A stretch of DNA of 64,000 nucleotides from Aphrocallistes beatrix (Eukaryota > Porifera > Hexactinellida > Sceptrulophora > Aphrocallistidae). Shown in pieces: positions 1-11,393 of this stretch; position 1 is the stretch's first letter, and every line of letters begins with the position of its first letter. The stretch spans positions 868,001 through 932,000 of the forward strand of contig OY725500.1 in the NCBI GenBank assembly GCA_963281255.1. Direction: 5' to 3'. The position numbers were made by a program, and so were the translations under genes. Below the pieces are notes generated by a model that was given only the letters and a program-made list of their open reading frames with translations, had not been told where the DNA came from and did no database searches.

Positions 1-405
1 GTGACACCTCTTACAAGTGCATCAGAATAAAGAAAAAGGAAAATTCTATGCAACATGGGCAGCAGACAATGCAATGGCAAATTGTCTCAATTCTCAAGAG
101 CAAGGCAACGAATTATATTATAAGGTTTATGCCACGCATTCATTACAATGGTACATCATGATATGTAATCTCACTAGTGGGAAATTGATGTCTTTGCTAG
201 AATTGTATTGATAGAGTCAAAAGTGATTTAGTTTGTATAATTAAAAGATGGCTACGAATATGTTTCAAAGAATGTTAATATTAACTTTCAAAGAATTTAA
301 TTCTTTTATATTATCTTCAACCAGAATATGAATAATTCCAAGTATCTGTCTGGATTTTTTTAAAATTATCAGAAAAGGTTTCATTAATTACAAATTGAGT
401 GTCAC
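1..405. other. no gene recognised; left edge
   Basis: AT-rich sequence with no exon I can support. It lies downstream of the last visible exon of the minus-strand gene (499 to 406), so it is probably an intron or the 3' flank of that gene. Confidence 0.5.
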
Positions 406-3400
406 CTTATTCTTAGAAGCCTGCTGGATTCGAATAGGGATAGATTCCAGGTTGGAGAGAAGAGTTTCGTTTGCGAGAGGATCAGATTGTCTTAAGCTCC
501 TAAAAAATATGCAAAGAATAAAAAGAATATTTTAAAATACAAATACTACGGTTTTCAACTTTTTTGGCTGTGGACCAAGGAATTATCTTGGAGCGCGAGA
601 CGCTCCTTTAGGCGTATGATTTTAAGCCCGAAAGTGTTTGGGAGGGTGAAAATCCAGAATAGTACCCAATTTACCCTACATTATAATGTTATTTATCGAT
701 TTAGGCGTATGGAATGTATGGATTTGGGACTAGGAGGGTCAGATTAGGTATCTCTGGAGGGCTGTATAATGCCCTGTTGTGGACCCCCTGATATCTTCTG
801 TGGACCCCCTGATATCTTCTGTGGACCACTAAGGGGTCCATGTACCCCAGGTTGGGAACCACTGCTCTAATACCATATATTAAAAAAATTAAAGGAGCCT
901 TACATTCGTTAGAAAATGTCAGCTAGAAATCTGGAAAGTTTCCCATAAATCACATTTTTAAAAATGCTCTACATCAATATGACACAGATCAATGCTTCGT
1001 CAATAAATCAATTTGAATGAAAGAGGTACGAGGCCTAATAACACATGGGAAACCTACTCGCACCTGAATTCATCAACCTTGTGCCGTCACATTGGAATAT
1101 TCTATTTTCCAGAAATGGCCTCGAGGTTACCACTGAGTAATCTGCGATACATTTGTATGCACTGACTGAGTTGATAGTACATAGACAGCTTTCGGAATTC
1201 AGAGATTGAATAGACGAATTAACAATTCAGCATTCAAGACTGAAAATGATATTTATTAATATGTATGTATCTAAAAGCTGTCACAGTCATTCAGGAAGTG
1301 GGCAGGAAAACCAATGACTGATATTCGTTTAGACTGATATTCGTGTCATTCGACTGATATTCGTGTCATTAGACTGATATTCGTGTCTTAAACCGTGAAT
1401 GTTCTAGCAATTACGAGTATATGAACCAACTGTTAGGTAGCAATGATATCATAGAACCTTCATTCGTAGAGCAATAAATGGATAAAAATTGGAGAACTTT
1501 GTCGAGTCAAATTATGAGAATCCTGGCGAGTAATACGACAAATCAACCTTAAATAAATCAGAAACTTGTCCAAGGATTCAAAAATAGCACAGTAGACATG
1601 GTTTAGATAAGGAGAATTGCTCTCTTCTGTTAGAAATATAATATTTTGAAGAAGTAAGCATTATAAATTTGCCTTCAGACCAGAGTACAGAGGTAGAACA
1701 TAAATACTCACTTGATCAGTTTAATACAATCTTTACTTCCAGATGACGCCAACTCTCTACAAGGATTCAGAAGGTAAAATCAGAAAACTTTTCAAAAATA
1801 GTCAGATATGAAAATTCGTACAAGTACTCTGTTTATATAGAACATGTGGCAATACCGCTAGATATATTTTTAGTAACATTACATTGTTTTCAATGTAATC
1901 CTAACCAAAGGATAAAAATAGAATGTTATACTAATATCAATTTTTGTCCAGTGAAAAAAAAAATCCGGAAAATTTTCCAAAATTACTCAGCACATTTGCG
2001 ACATGAGCAAGTACGATAAGCTGATACACCTGGAAACTAAATGTCATCAAGATGAAGCAATCGTTGGTGATCCATAATACTGTATAGTGGTAGTGGTAGT
2101 GGTGTGGTAGTGGTGCAAGTAATTAAAAACCAACACCGATAAAATTTTATTGATTGTACACATCTCTTGAACTTTTCAAACCATTGAAAGTAGAATAACC
2201 AGATCGCAATAGGATAGTGGAGATGTGTAATTGATTACTTTATCAGGTGTATGTATAGGCTCTCGTATTTTCAACTCTGTACCAAAAAAAGTAAATGCAC
2301 AAGAGGAATGTTTGAGTAATCAGGTACATGTATCTACCTCTCTGGTTTTTCTGCAGAAGTTTTGAATATCTTCTTAATTCCATTGTACCAATAGGTGTTT
2401 CCATTCGAATCTTTTCCAATATTTTCGTCTGACTTCTAAAATCAGAAATATTTGCAATACGAGTATTATACAATCTGCAATTAAATATCTCGCATTCCAA
2501 TTACGTAATTATATATCATTAGACGTAATCGCACTTCGATTCGAAAAGTGAAAATCTTTTATTTTTTTGAGAAAAACAGACGTTGCACAATATTATGTCT
2601 AGCTTACCACAGGAAACAGCGATTTCTTCTCAGCTTTGGTTTTGAATGAGGTGCCTAGAGTCTGATCTTGGGGATTAGATCTGTGAAGGGGATTCGTTGG
2701 AATTGAATTCGTGGGAGCGTGCGATTTAAATTTCGGCTTCAGAAGAAGGTCAGGGTGTTTGTATGCGTGTTCTGTATGCTTTAGTGTATCATGGAAATGT
2801 TGCCTAATAGTTTTCTTTGTTTTTGTTGTCGAATTCGTGTAGGCCATGTCTAAAATAGATACAAACTTTTTAAATAACAAGGAAAAAGTTCTATATGTAA
2901 AACAAACTACATGAAATGGAACAATTGGAAAATTAGTCCCTAAGGGAAATTTATGTAAACATGATTACATTAGAGGCTGGACTGCAAACAAATCAACTCT
3001 TCACCCATAAGAATTACACAAAAGAAACCTATTAGATATTATATTACAAAAATGCCTAATAACTATTCAGTAAGTAACCCTTGGTAAAAACCACTAACCG
3101 AATCAGCAATGATCTTCAGTGATCAAAAAGGCTAGAGTACTACTATGCTGATTCTTTGGCTAACTTTCTATGAGAATGGAGCGAGGTCACTATATTATCA
3201 AAGACAGCTGTAGAACGTAAAGATATTCTGAATGGCTACGGAGTGCTAGACAATAGAGGAATCTATATACCGAACTATATATATAATTCATTCAGAGCCT
3301 AATTTGTTCTTTACACAATCTGAATGATTCGCTTCAATATTTACTTTTGGATATTTGTATTGTGTGATCTGTGACATAAGATAATACATCACCTAAACAT

Positions 3401-4354
3401 GCTTTCTCGATGCTTAGTAAGGCGAAATGATTCCCTAATAAGTAGATCGGTTTCTTAGCATTGGTTTAGGTAGCTAGGAATGTCAGCATACGTAAAACAC
3501 AGCCAACTAATAATCTCGAAATTATGAATCGACTAGAACTTTATCCACCCAGTTTAAGAAGAGACACCTAATCAAGTAAGATTTCGAAGAGAATAAAGAT
3601 ACGCAAACGCTATATTTATACAGGTGGCAGAATGCATACAGTGCAAACACCTGCTGGTCCCAATTAATAAGGTTCGTAAGAGAGTGGAGCTAGACTTAAC
3701 ATTGCATCACCAGTTGCAACTAAAGGAGATTAATCTGCATGAAACTTGATTAGGAAATACCCAGATAGACCTCATTAAAGAGTATGCACGATTGAAACAA
3801 TCTCCAAGTATGCAGCTGGTAGGATAGATCATAACTGTAATATAATATTCACTGATAGGTAGTGAATAAATACTTTCACAATTAGACATTGAATTGAGCT
3901 ATAATCTTGTGACTACCAAACCCTCCCTCCCCCTTTCGCATATAACAGTTCATAAGATTCAGCTTCAAGTTCACAAACAAACCTTTTCAGTGATAAAAAC
4001 TGTCCTTGCGTTAGAGTATTAAACGCTGGCCTATGCTAATATTAGCTATGACCACACGTATTATAAAGCAAAGTAGGATACCAGCGCAGATTCCATATTA
4101 ATATATATTCAAGTGCGCAGTACAGTAGGCTATGTACGTATAAAAGGGAATGGTTGTCTCTAAAACTTACTGCTGTTAAGCGATTCCTTCTTAGACAAAG
4201 GGTCAGGTGGAATAGATTTAGAGATGGCGCCCTGACGGACTTTAGCAGTGTATTCAGGAGATTTCTTTGACTGTTTGGATTCCAATTTTGAAATACTGAC
4301 ACTCATATTCTTCATCTTAGATTGTTTAATTTGGGACATTCGATGTAAGTATTT
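406..4354 (-). CDS. unrecognised five-exon gene, partial
   Basis: Five exons on the minus strand fit together by splice signals and phase: 4354-4171, 2849-2608, 2435-2338, 1756-1712 and 499-406. Each has an AG acceptor and a GT donor (GTAAGT, GTAAGC, GTAGAT, GTGAGT, GTGACA), and the phases 1, 0, 2, 2, 0 agree across every join with no stop codon. The joined peptide is about 220 residues. It starts lysine/serine-rich, then has a block reading GKDSNGNTYWY, then a leucine-rich stretch (SLRQSDPLANETLLSNLES). I do not recognise the family. The GNTYWY block weakly recalls D-x-x-G-N-x-Y-W/Y motifs of some chromatin (WHIM/CECR2-like) and NDUFA12-like proteins, too little for a call. The true start (right of 4354) and the stop (left of 406) were not found. 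The introns hold a nested transposon and simple repeats. Confidence 0.6.
547..864. mobile_element. hAT-type element remnant, interrupted by a MITE
   Basis: The right end reads CCCAGGTTGGGAACCACTG, a typical hAT-like terminus, preceded by two copies of a TGTGGACCCCCTGATATCTT repeat. The left end, around GGTTTTCAAC, is degraded. A separate MITE (576-776) sits inside it. Confidence 0.5.
576..776 (+). mobile_element. MITE family 1, copy 1 (hAT-like, 8-bp target duplication)
   Basis: About 200 bp beginning CAAGGAATTAT and ending ATAATGCCCTG, an imperfect inverted repeat. It is flanked by the near-identical 8-mers CTGTGGAC (568-575) and TTGTGGAC (777-784). Related copies lie at 32738-32929 and 53266-53457. 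Confidence 0.75.
1313..1388. repeat. short tandem repeat
   Basis: About four copies of a roughly 20-bp unit containing GACTGATATTCGT, inside an intron of the gene at 406-4354. The rest of the 865-1711 intron shows nothing I can name. Confidence 0.6.
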
Positions 4355-4439
4355 CTGTGCATGTGTGTAAATGTAGAAAATTGGTGCTAAGTCTATAACC
4401 AAACATCAAAAATTTTGTTAAAGATGTTACAAGAAGTGT

Positions 4440-5610
4440 CTAGATACTTCAAAGGCTGAGAAGGGAAAGTCACAGGCTTTGAAGTGGTCCGATTGAAGCC
4501 AGTCTAATCGTAAAAAGTGATCCTTTGAGGATTAAAGTGGTCCGGTTGAAACTGGACCAACCAAGCCAGTGGCTTCGGCCCTGGAACTCAACGATTACTA
4601 ACTATGGAAGGTTGAGTGGGCTACAGTGAAGTAACATGTTATAATAGCCACTAGCATTACGTAATATCGTATCACTCAGATATGAGTATATATGCTCAGT
4701 ATTGTAACATGTCAGAACTGTAATATTAAATTACATAACAACCTCAACACATAAAGAGAATGATTAATCAAAGTGAAGGAAGACTGGCCTGACCGTTATG
4801 TACAGGTTCCACTGTAATCACCCAACTGTAAAGCTAAAACTAATTCATAATGATAGGAGTAGGACATAAAGTAATCCAGAATCAGAGCCTATATAAAGCG
4901 ATCTTATACCAGCAATGCATTCGCTATCTTAATATTATCACGCTAATATATTAAAATGATCTGAACTATGTATGCATACACATATTGCCTGGGCCGGATT
5001 TCTACTTGTACGTTATCCTATTACCTACCTAGTAACAGAAAGTGTATATAAGAATGTAGTATAAGGTGGTTTAGGTAGACTTCGTTTCTACATCAAATCG
5101 ATTCAAGTTGCAGATTCTTAGAATAAAAGTAATGTCTACTCTTGTCACGCACATGAGCTAAGAGGTACTGCATTATATTATTCACCATGATGACTTCTCG
5201 TAAAGTAGAATATCAAGTTGCCTAACTGTAACACTACTAATTATTATTACACATCATTACCATTTTGTGTCATTTTTATATAAAATTATTATCTTCAACG
5301 ACCAATTAATCTCATAGAGTGAGTGTTGGTACATTCCCAAATCGTTGTGAAGTAACAAATGAATTTCGGCTTCGTAATTTACCGTTTGAAGGTTTATTCC
5401 AGAGTTAACCGCTTGTGTTTTAATATTTTAATAAAACTACAGACTTTGATAGAAAATTTCCTACTTAAGTATGATCACTCCCAGATGCTTGTAGGCTAGA
5501 CGTGACTAATTAGTAATTACTCATTAAATTAGCACCCGCAGTGGTTTGCTGTGTCTCCAAATAATGCAAATACGTGTACACCCATAGCCTACTCAATACA
5601 TCCACTAAGC
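4440..5610. other. intergenic; GGTCCGG-type repeat remnant, otherwise nothing seen
   Basis: The stretch 4470-4590 has repeated GTGGTCCGRTTGAA segments in both orientations and resembles the MITEs at 21842-21997 and 30332-30481. From 4600 to 5610 I see no gene or clear repeat. The first exon(s) of the minus-strand gene may lie here but could not be identified. Confidence 0.45.
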
Positions 5611-6175
5611 CAGTGGTTCACAACCTGGGGTTCATGCGGGGCGGTCGCAGGAATTTACAAAGCCCAGGGCGAGGCGGGGCCAAAGAAAGAAAATCCGGGT
5701 CAGGGCTGGGGTTGGTTAACCGATATTCGGGGTCGGTTATTTTGGTTTCCTCCAGGGCGGTTAACCGGTTAACCGATGTCAATATTAATTAGTATAAATA
5801 TGGATTTGTCGACTAATATTTAACCTGATATTGAAAAATTTACAATCTTCAGTGGTCTCGAAATATACTATTTGGTTAGAAAAATTGTAATACAAGTAAT
5901 ATTGTAATATTGTAATATCAAAATTTTACTTGTAGAAGTAATATTCATGAATCTCCATCGAAAAACAATGAAATTAGTCTAAATATTTAGAAAATAAAGC
6001 AGATCAGCTAACCGATCCAAAATTTTCTTAACCGTTAACCGTGATTGATGGCGGTTAGCCGGTTAACCGGTTAACCGAATCCAGCCTTGCTCGGGTCAAA
6101 TGCCCCGGATGCCCCACCCTTTAGTGGTCCACAGAAGATTTCAGGGGTCCACAGGATTCGAGATTTGTATTACGG
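5611..6175. mobile_element. hAT-type remnant with inserted second element
   Basis: It opens with CAGTGGTTCACAACCTGGGG, a hAT-like terminus. The distal part (about 6095-6175) contains TTTAGTGGTCCACAGAAGAT, related to the element at 547-864. The far terminus was not found, so the outer element is truncated. Confidence 0.5.
5701..6089. mobile_element. MITE with CAGGGCTGG ends and GGTTAACCG subterminal repeats
   Basis: The ends are CAGGGCTGG and CCAGCCTTG, an imperfect inverted repeat of the hAT style. Tandem GGTTAACCG motifs lie just inside both ends (about 5713-5775 and 6055-6078) in opposite orientation. The middle is AT-rich with no coding sequence. Confidence 0.65.
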
Positions 6176-6351
6176 TTAATAGGAGGGTCTACAGAATATA
6201 GGATAATAGCTATAGGGATTAAGCAAATCGTATTGGGCTTGCAATGGGAGAGCATGGATTACTTCAATTACAAAATAACGTTAGAAATAGAGTAATAAAT
6301 GCGATGATAAAGAGAGGATATGTGAATGCAAATTTATATAAAGAGTGGAGA

Positions 6352-9300
6352 TTACCATTCTGCAAAGGGATCGGTTTGATCTGTCTCACTAAATCCGGCA
6401 ATACTAACAGAAACCTCTTCAGATTTCACACTGCCATCGTATCCACCTGACACCTCACTCACTTCCTCTTTCTCTGTCGTGGATTTCTTGTTCAACAGTT
6501 CCATGTACATAACCATAGGGTTGATCTGCCCAACTGATTCTTCAGTCCCAACCGATTTAACAGGATTCTCAATTTGTGCTGATACCATTGCAGGATTAGA
6601 GATGTGCTGAGTTTCACTCTGCGCTAGGGATACATCGGTATCGGGAATAAGTGCAGCAGTTTCAACGGATATTTCACCGGAATTTTCGTGTTTATTCATT
6701 TGTACCGGAACCATGTCGGTATCAGAAATCTTCCCATCCGGTTGAAGATCTGATTCCAGCATTCGAATCCGTTCTTCTTCTTGGAGAACTTGTTTGATCG
6801 CTTCCTCTCTCTCCCTCTCATGCTCTGAACTAAGGAATGGAGAAGAGAGGGGTTTAATCACCTCTGTACTCTCTACTGTCCCTCCACTCCCTGACATGAC
6901 TCTATCTGTAGCTCCTGGAGTGATAGAGCTGTATCCATCAACTCGTGATGGAGTGGTGATCACAGCCAATGTTTGACTTGAGTTAGTTGGTTCAAAAGTA
7001 ATCAATGGCGTTTCCTCTACATCGCTAACAGGTACAGATGCATCTGAATGTGTAGAAGCGTCCAATGTATGGATTTCTGATGTATTTATAATGGAAATTT
7101 TTTTACTTTCTGAAACTTGGTTCATAGAATCATTTTGCTCGAAGTTTTCTCCTAAAATGGAAGTCTCCAGTGCATTTTCTAAAGGTTCAGTGATAGTAGA
7201 CAAATATTTGTCTGTGTCAATATCTAAATTTCGAGGTGTTAGAATTGGAACCGTATCAAAGGGTGTACACGAGGATAGAAGATCAGTAAATTTCTCAGAG
7301 TCACTATTCTGGGACTCATTTACCCCCGCAGTGAGATTCAGGTCTGAGAGGCTCGTGAGAGAAGCTGTCGGCACAAGTTTATCCGGGAGTACCTCAAACT
7401 TTTGCAGGATTTTTCTCGGATCTATCGTGCTTGTAAAAGGCTGCTGGTATTGAGTGAGGATAGATTGAATTGGATCATCCATGGTTGCTCCTCGTAATAT
7501 CCTGTGATGCACGTTCTTGTAGGATTGTTCCAGCTCTTGAGCTTCACGCTCCAATCGTTCCAGTGAGGACTTGGCTTCCTGTACGAAACTGATCTCACTG
7601 AGTGAGTGGGAGACATCTGCGGTCTCATTCAGGGTGCTATCAGGGGTGGGGGGTAGCCTGATGCGTACTCGAGCGGATTTCTGCTTCGGTAAGGGATCGG
7701 GGTGCTCGGGTAGGAGTTGAGGAGGAGCCGATTGTGCAGAGAGGGGTCGGAGAGAAGATTTCAGCGGTTGGGATTCTAAACTTTCTCTTCCGGGCCTGCT
7801 ACGTTTAGAAATATTCCCAGTCCGTATCTTCAACTCGGTCAGCTCCTGTGTGAGCTGCTTGACCAGATCCTGATGGTCTCTCAGTGCATCTTTCAAACAG
7901 TGTTGCTGCTGCTCACTCGTCTCAAGCCTCAGCTCTAACTGCTTACTCACATTCTCATTCAGAACTCGTTCTCTCTCAAGTATTTGCTTCCCATGAAGTA
8001 GCTTGTTCCTCATTTCGTGCACTTCTTCAGACGGCTGGCGTAGCTTCATTCTTAGGTCGGTTAGACGTGACTCATAATCCTTGACTCTCTCCTCGTGTAT
8101 GACGGTCTGTTTGTCAACTTCACGTCTGATCGAGTAAACCTCGTTTTCAAGGCGAATATTCTCACTCTTCAGCATACTATAATCACCCATTTTCTCAACT
8201 CTCTGAATAACGTCCTGTTTCTCTCTCTCAGCACAGAACTGTGCTTCGGTGGATAGACGCACTGCTTCCTGAAGCCTGTACAGTTGGGTACGGAGCTCAG
8301 ATGCTTCTTTCATTTGCTGTGAGCAAATCCCTTCCAACTGTGAAAGACTTCTTCTCTCTTCTCTTAGAGTTGCTTCTTGTATCTCGATGGATTTACGCTT
8401 CTCATCGTATTCCCTTTCTAACTGAACCTTTTTCACCGTCAGAACTTCGCTCTGTTCAGTGTCTTTCAGTTTGTTGACATTTTGTAAAGTCATTTCTCTC
8501 AGGTTTAAGTCTTGTTCCAAATTCCTTAGTCGTTCCCTCTCTCCCAACACTCCTCGTTCTTCAGTCTCGAATTGCCTTCTTAGCTGCAATTCGCGGTTTT
8601 TCACAGCCTCCAATTCGTCTAGTATCTTCTGTCTCTGAGCGTAGAGTGTGGCATCTAACTCAGTCTCGCGCTTTTTCATACCGTCCATCATGTTCCTCTC
8701 TCTCTGCTGGAGAGCTTTTTGCCTCTCTTGGTAGAAAGCCTCGAATTCCCTGCGAGATTTCCTCACTTCTTCCTGCAGCCTATCCTCACTATCCAGTCGC
8801 AGAGCGGCCAGCTCTCTCTCCTTGAAACGAGCCATGTCTGCTCTGACCTGCTCGCTGGCTCGGCGCTGACACTCCCGCTGGTAGGAGAGCATCTTCTCCT
8901 GCATGGCCAGGTGTCCGCACTGCCTCTCTTTCTCTGAGAGTTCAGAGTATGCGCGCTCTATTTCCTCTAACTTCTCTTCTAGCCCGGACTTGTCTGTGTG
9001 GCTCTTGTGTGTCTGAGTGTGGATATTCCTAAAGTTACAATTATCAAAAGCTGAAAATAAATAAATTCCTTATTGAACTCCATCAAGGTGAAAAAAAAAA
9101 ATTCCTGACATTTTTTTTTCACGTTGATGGAGTTAATTTTCCAAGTTCAATAATTAAATTTTAGCATAATCCCTTGAAGAGAAATGAGGGAAAAAGATCG
9201 AGGGTTGAGTTCAATAAAATTCTAAATCCAAACTAATTGAATTGAATGGAATTTCACCTCTTCTTGATACCTCTGTCCTTTGCTATCTCCTCAATGAGTG

Positions 9301-9685
9301 CAGTGAGAATAGAGTCTCTCCCTCCAACACCCACCCCTAACACCTCCTCCACCTCTCCCCTCCCCATAATCCCTTCCTTACAAGTACCCCCTTCTATCAT
9401 CAGCACAGACTGTGTGTACTCCAGTCCCATCACCTCCAGGTACTCCCCCACAACACTCAGACTCAGTCGGGCCCATTTATGCGCGCCTGTTTTCACGTCT
9501 CTACACTTGGGCCGTTCTCGGACTAGGGATTGCAACTCTTGCACGACTTTACCACGCAACTGGGCTTTGACAGAGTCGAGGAGACCTTTCTCTCTCAGTT
9601 CTGAGAAGAGAACGGTCCTCACGTCTTCTTGTGAAGGGCTATCAGCCAACGAGGAAGGAGGAGACACTTGTAAACTGCGCTCCAT
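6352..9685 (-). CDS. OFD1: OFD1-like centriole/cilium protein
   Basis: Two exons, 9685-9258 and 9028-6352 (donor AG|GTGAAA, acceptor TTTAG|GAATATCC), give about 1034 residues; human OFD1 has 1012. The ATG at 9685 is chosen because it opens MERSLQV just before the conserved block; the frame is open further upstream but does not look coding. Residues 21-45 (DVRTVLFSELREKGLLDSV) match the OFD1 N-terminus and a LisH motif follows at about 73-100. Residues about 155-545 are long coiled coil and include the OFD1-like MGDYSMLKSENIRLENE. A second conserved block (ERLEREAQELEQSYKNVHHR) is near 640, an acidic Ser/Thr-rich tail follows, and the C-terminus ends in Trp as in the vertebrate protein. OFD1 acts at the distal centriole and centriolar satellites and is needed for ciliogenesis. 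The exon join is itself supported by OFD1-like sequence across it. Confidence 0.9.
9076..9134. repeat. small hairpin in OFD1 intron 1
   Basis: Inverted arms of about 24 bp (AACTCCATCAAGGTGA then A-run; T-run then TCACGTTGATGGAGTT) around an 11-base loop. It is probably a tiny hairpin MITE or an RNA-structure-forming intron element. Confidence 0.6.
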
Positions 9686-10200
9686 TAGAGTAAATAAACA
9701 GCTAAGTAAGCATGGAAGAGTAAGTCGACAGATGATAGTCAGGTCTAGAATACTCAAGGTGTGAAATATTTACGATCACAGCCTGCGATTCCAATTCTAT
9801 TCCAGCAGGATTTCGAGACAAAGTATGTATGTACAATTGCAGTAGTTATAATTAATGAAATAAATTATACAAACCAAACGTATGATGGTTAAAAGATTAT
9901 CGAAGAATGAGACTTATTTGAACGGTCCACTTTCCATCTCTTACATAGAGCCTAAGACTGAATTTCATCGGTTAATTGGGAGATCTTAATTAATCGGGGA
10001 CAAAATATAAGAGCCCGAGGTGTTCAGATTCGGAGTCAGTATATCATATTAGAGGACGTTCGGACGTTATTAACACAGAAATCCACAAATCCAACACCCC
10101 CTCCTCTCCCTATGTCACACCACAGGATTCTATAAACTCTAAGCCTAAGGCAATGATACAACCTATAATCCTTGGACCATGGATGAGATAGGTTAGAAGG
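9686..10200. other. OFD1 upstream region, nothing specific seen
   Basis: It should contain the OFD1 promoter on the minus strand. I saw no TATA box and no convincing RFX X-box. Confidence 0.4.
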
Positions 10201-10201
10201 G

Positions 10202-10885
10202 GGACGCAGCATTTGTCCGAATTTCTAAGTTGTCATTTGTCCGAATTGCGTTAACTGTCATTTGTCCGAATCGATTCTTGGAATATTGTCACTTGTCCGA
10301 ATCGATTCTTGGAATATTGTCACTTGTCCGAATCGATTCTTGGAATATTGTCACTTGTCCGAATCGATTCTTGGAATATTGTCACTTGTCCGAATCGTAA
10401 TTTGGAATATTATCACTTGTGCGAATCGTAATTTGGAATATTGTCATTTGTCCGAATCGATTCTTGGAATATTGTCATTTGTCCGAATCGATTCTTGGAA
10501 TATTGTCATTTGTCCGAATCGATTCTTAGAATATTGTCATTTGTCCGAATCGTAATTTTAGTTTTTATTAGAATGAATGGGAGATTGAAAGTCAACATTT
10601 TGGAAATGATATATATCAGAAAAGGGTGAAAGGGAGCTTTTACACAAGTTCGAAATATTGTCCAATTGAGTGTAATTTTAATTTCAAGTGACAATATTCC
10701 AAGAATCGATTCGGACAAGTGACAATATTCCAAGAATCGATTCGGACAAGAGACAATATTCCAAGAATCGATTCGGACAAGTGACAATATTCCAAGAATC
10801 GATTCGGACAAGTGACAATTTTCTAAATTACGATTCGGACAAGTGACAATATTCCAAATTACGATTCGGACAAGTGATAAAATGC
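10202..10885. repeat. 31-bp minisatellite in inverted arrangement
   Basis: The left arm (about 10209-10556) has roughly ten tandem 31-bp units built on TTGTCCGAATCGATTCTTGG, with AATTGCG/CGTAATTT variants. After a 130-bp unique spacer (10557-10686) the right arm (10687-10880) carries about six units in reverse complement. The whole can fold into a very long hairpin. Short open frames here are by-products of the repeat. Confidence 0.85.
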
Positions 10886-11150
10886 CTAATTTACGGAATA
10901 CTCCATAAATTAGGAATTTATAATATCCGGAATGGGATATTCCGTAAAATAGGCATTTAAAATTCCGGACATATTTACGGAATGGAACCGTTACGTTCCA
11001 TTCAGTAAATTAGGTATGTCCAATAAATACTTGTCAATGTGTAATTCCTACCTTGCGCAGCGCTAAGTAGGAATTTTTTTAAAAAAAAATATTTCAACTT
11101 TGTTGCGCCAAGTAAGAACATTCTTACTTGGCGGAGAACATATACATTCT
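10886..11150. repeat. AT-rich sequence with nested short palindromes
   Basis: Several inverted repeats, e.g. GGAATGGAACCGTTACGTTCC and CCAAGTAAGAACATTCTTACTTGG. They probably represent decayed MITEs next to the minisatellite. Confidence 0.4.
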
Positions 11151-11284
11151 CAAGGTTCATGAAACTCAAATTACTTCATTTCCTCAAAGTTTATTAGGGA
11201 ATCATGTACGTATAATGAACCGTATATAGGTCACATACATCTAATACAGGAGTGGTATTACTTTTAATTAAGTTCATATACAAG

Positions 11285-11292
11285 TATATAAG
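11285..11292 (+). promoter_or_regulatory. TATA-like box, NHL gene 1
   Basis: TATATAAG followed by TATCGAATAACCA, about 100 bp before the ATG. The same block precedes all four NHL genes at nearly the same distance, the best evidence that it is the core promoter. Confidence 0.65.
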
Positions 11293-11393
11293 TATCGAAT
11301 AACCATTCTCTGATACATTTGGTTGTACTTTCTTTCTTTCCATTAGTATATTGTCACAGACATTTGAAATTAAACTTCTATCTCGTAGTTGTC

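Noticed and set aside
17-211. Open frame of 64 codons at the left edge
   Set aside because: GTG start, no similarity, opposite strand to the local gene; no splice partner.
10262-10811. Open frames of about 100 codons on both strands with repeated MSESILGILS-type peptides
   Set aside because: Produced by the 31-bp minisatellite read in its two orientations.
10202-10885. CRISPR-like array of spaced direct repeats
   Set aside because: Units are contiguous without unique spacers, are inverted halfway, and the DNA is animal.
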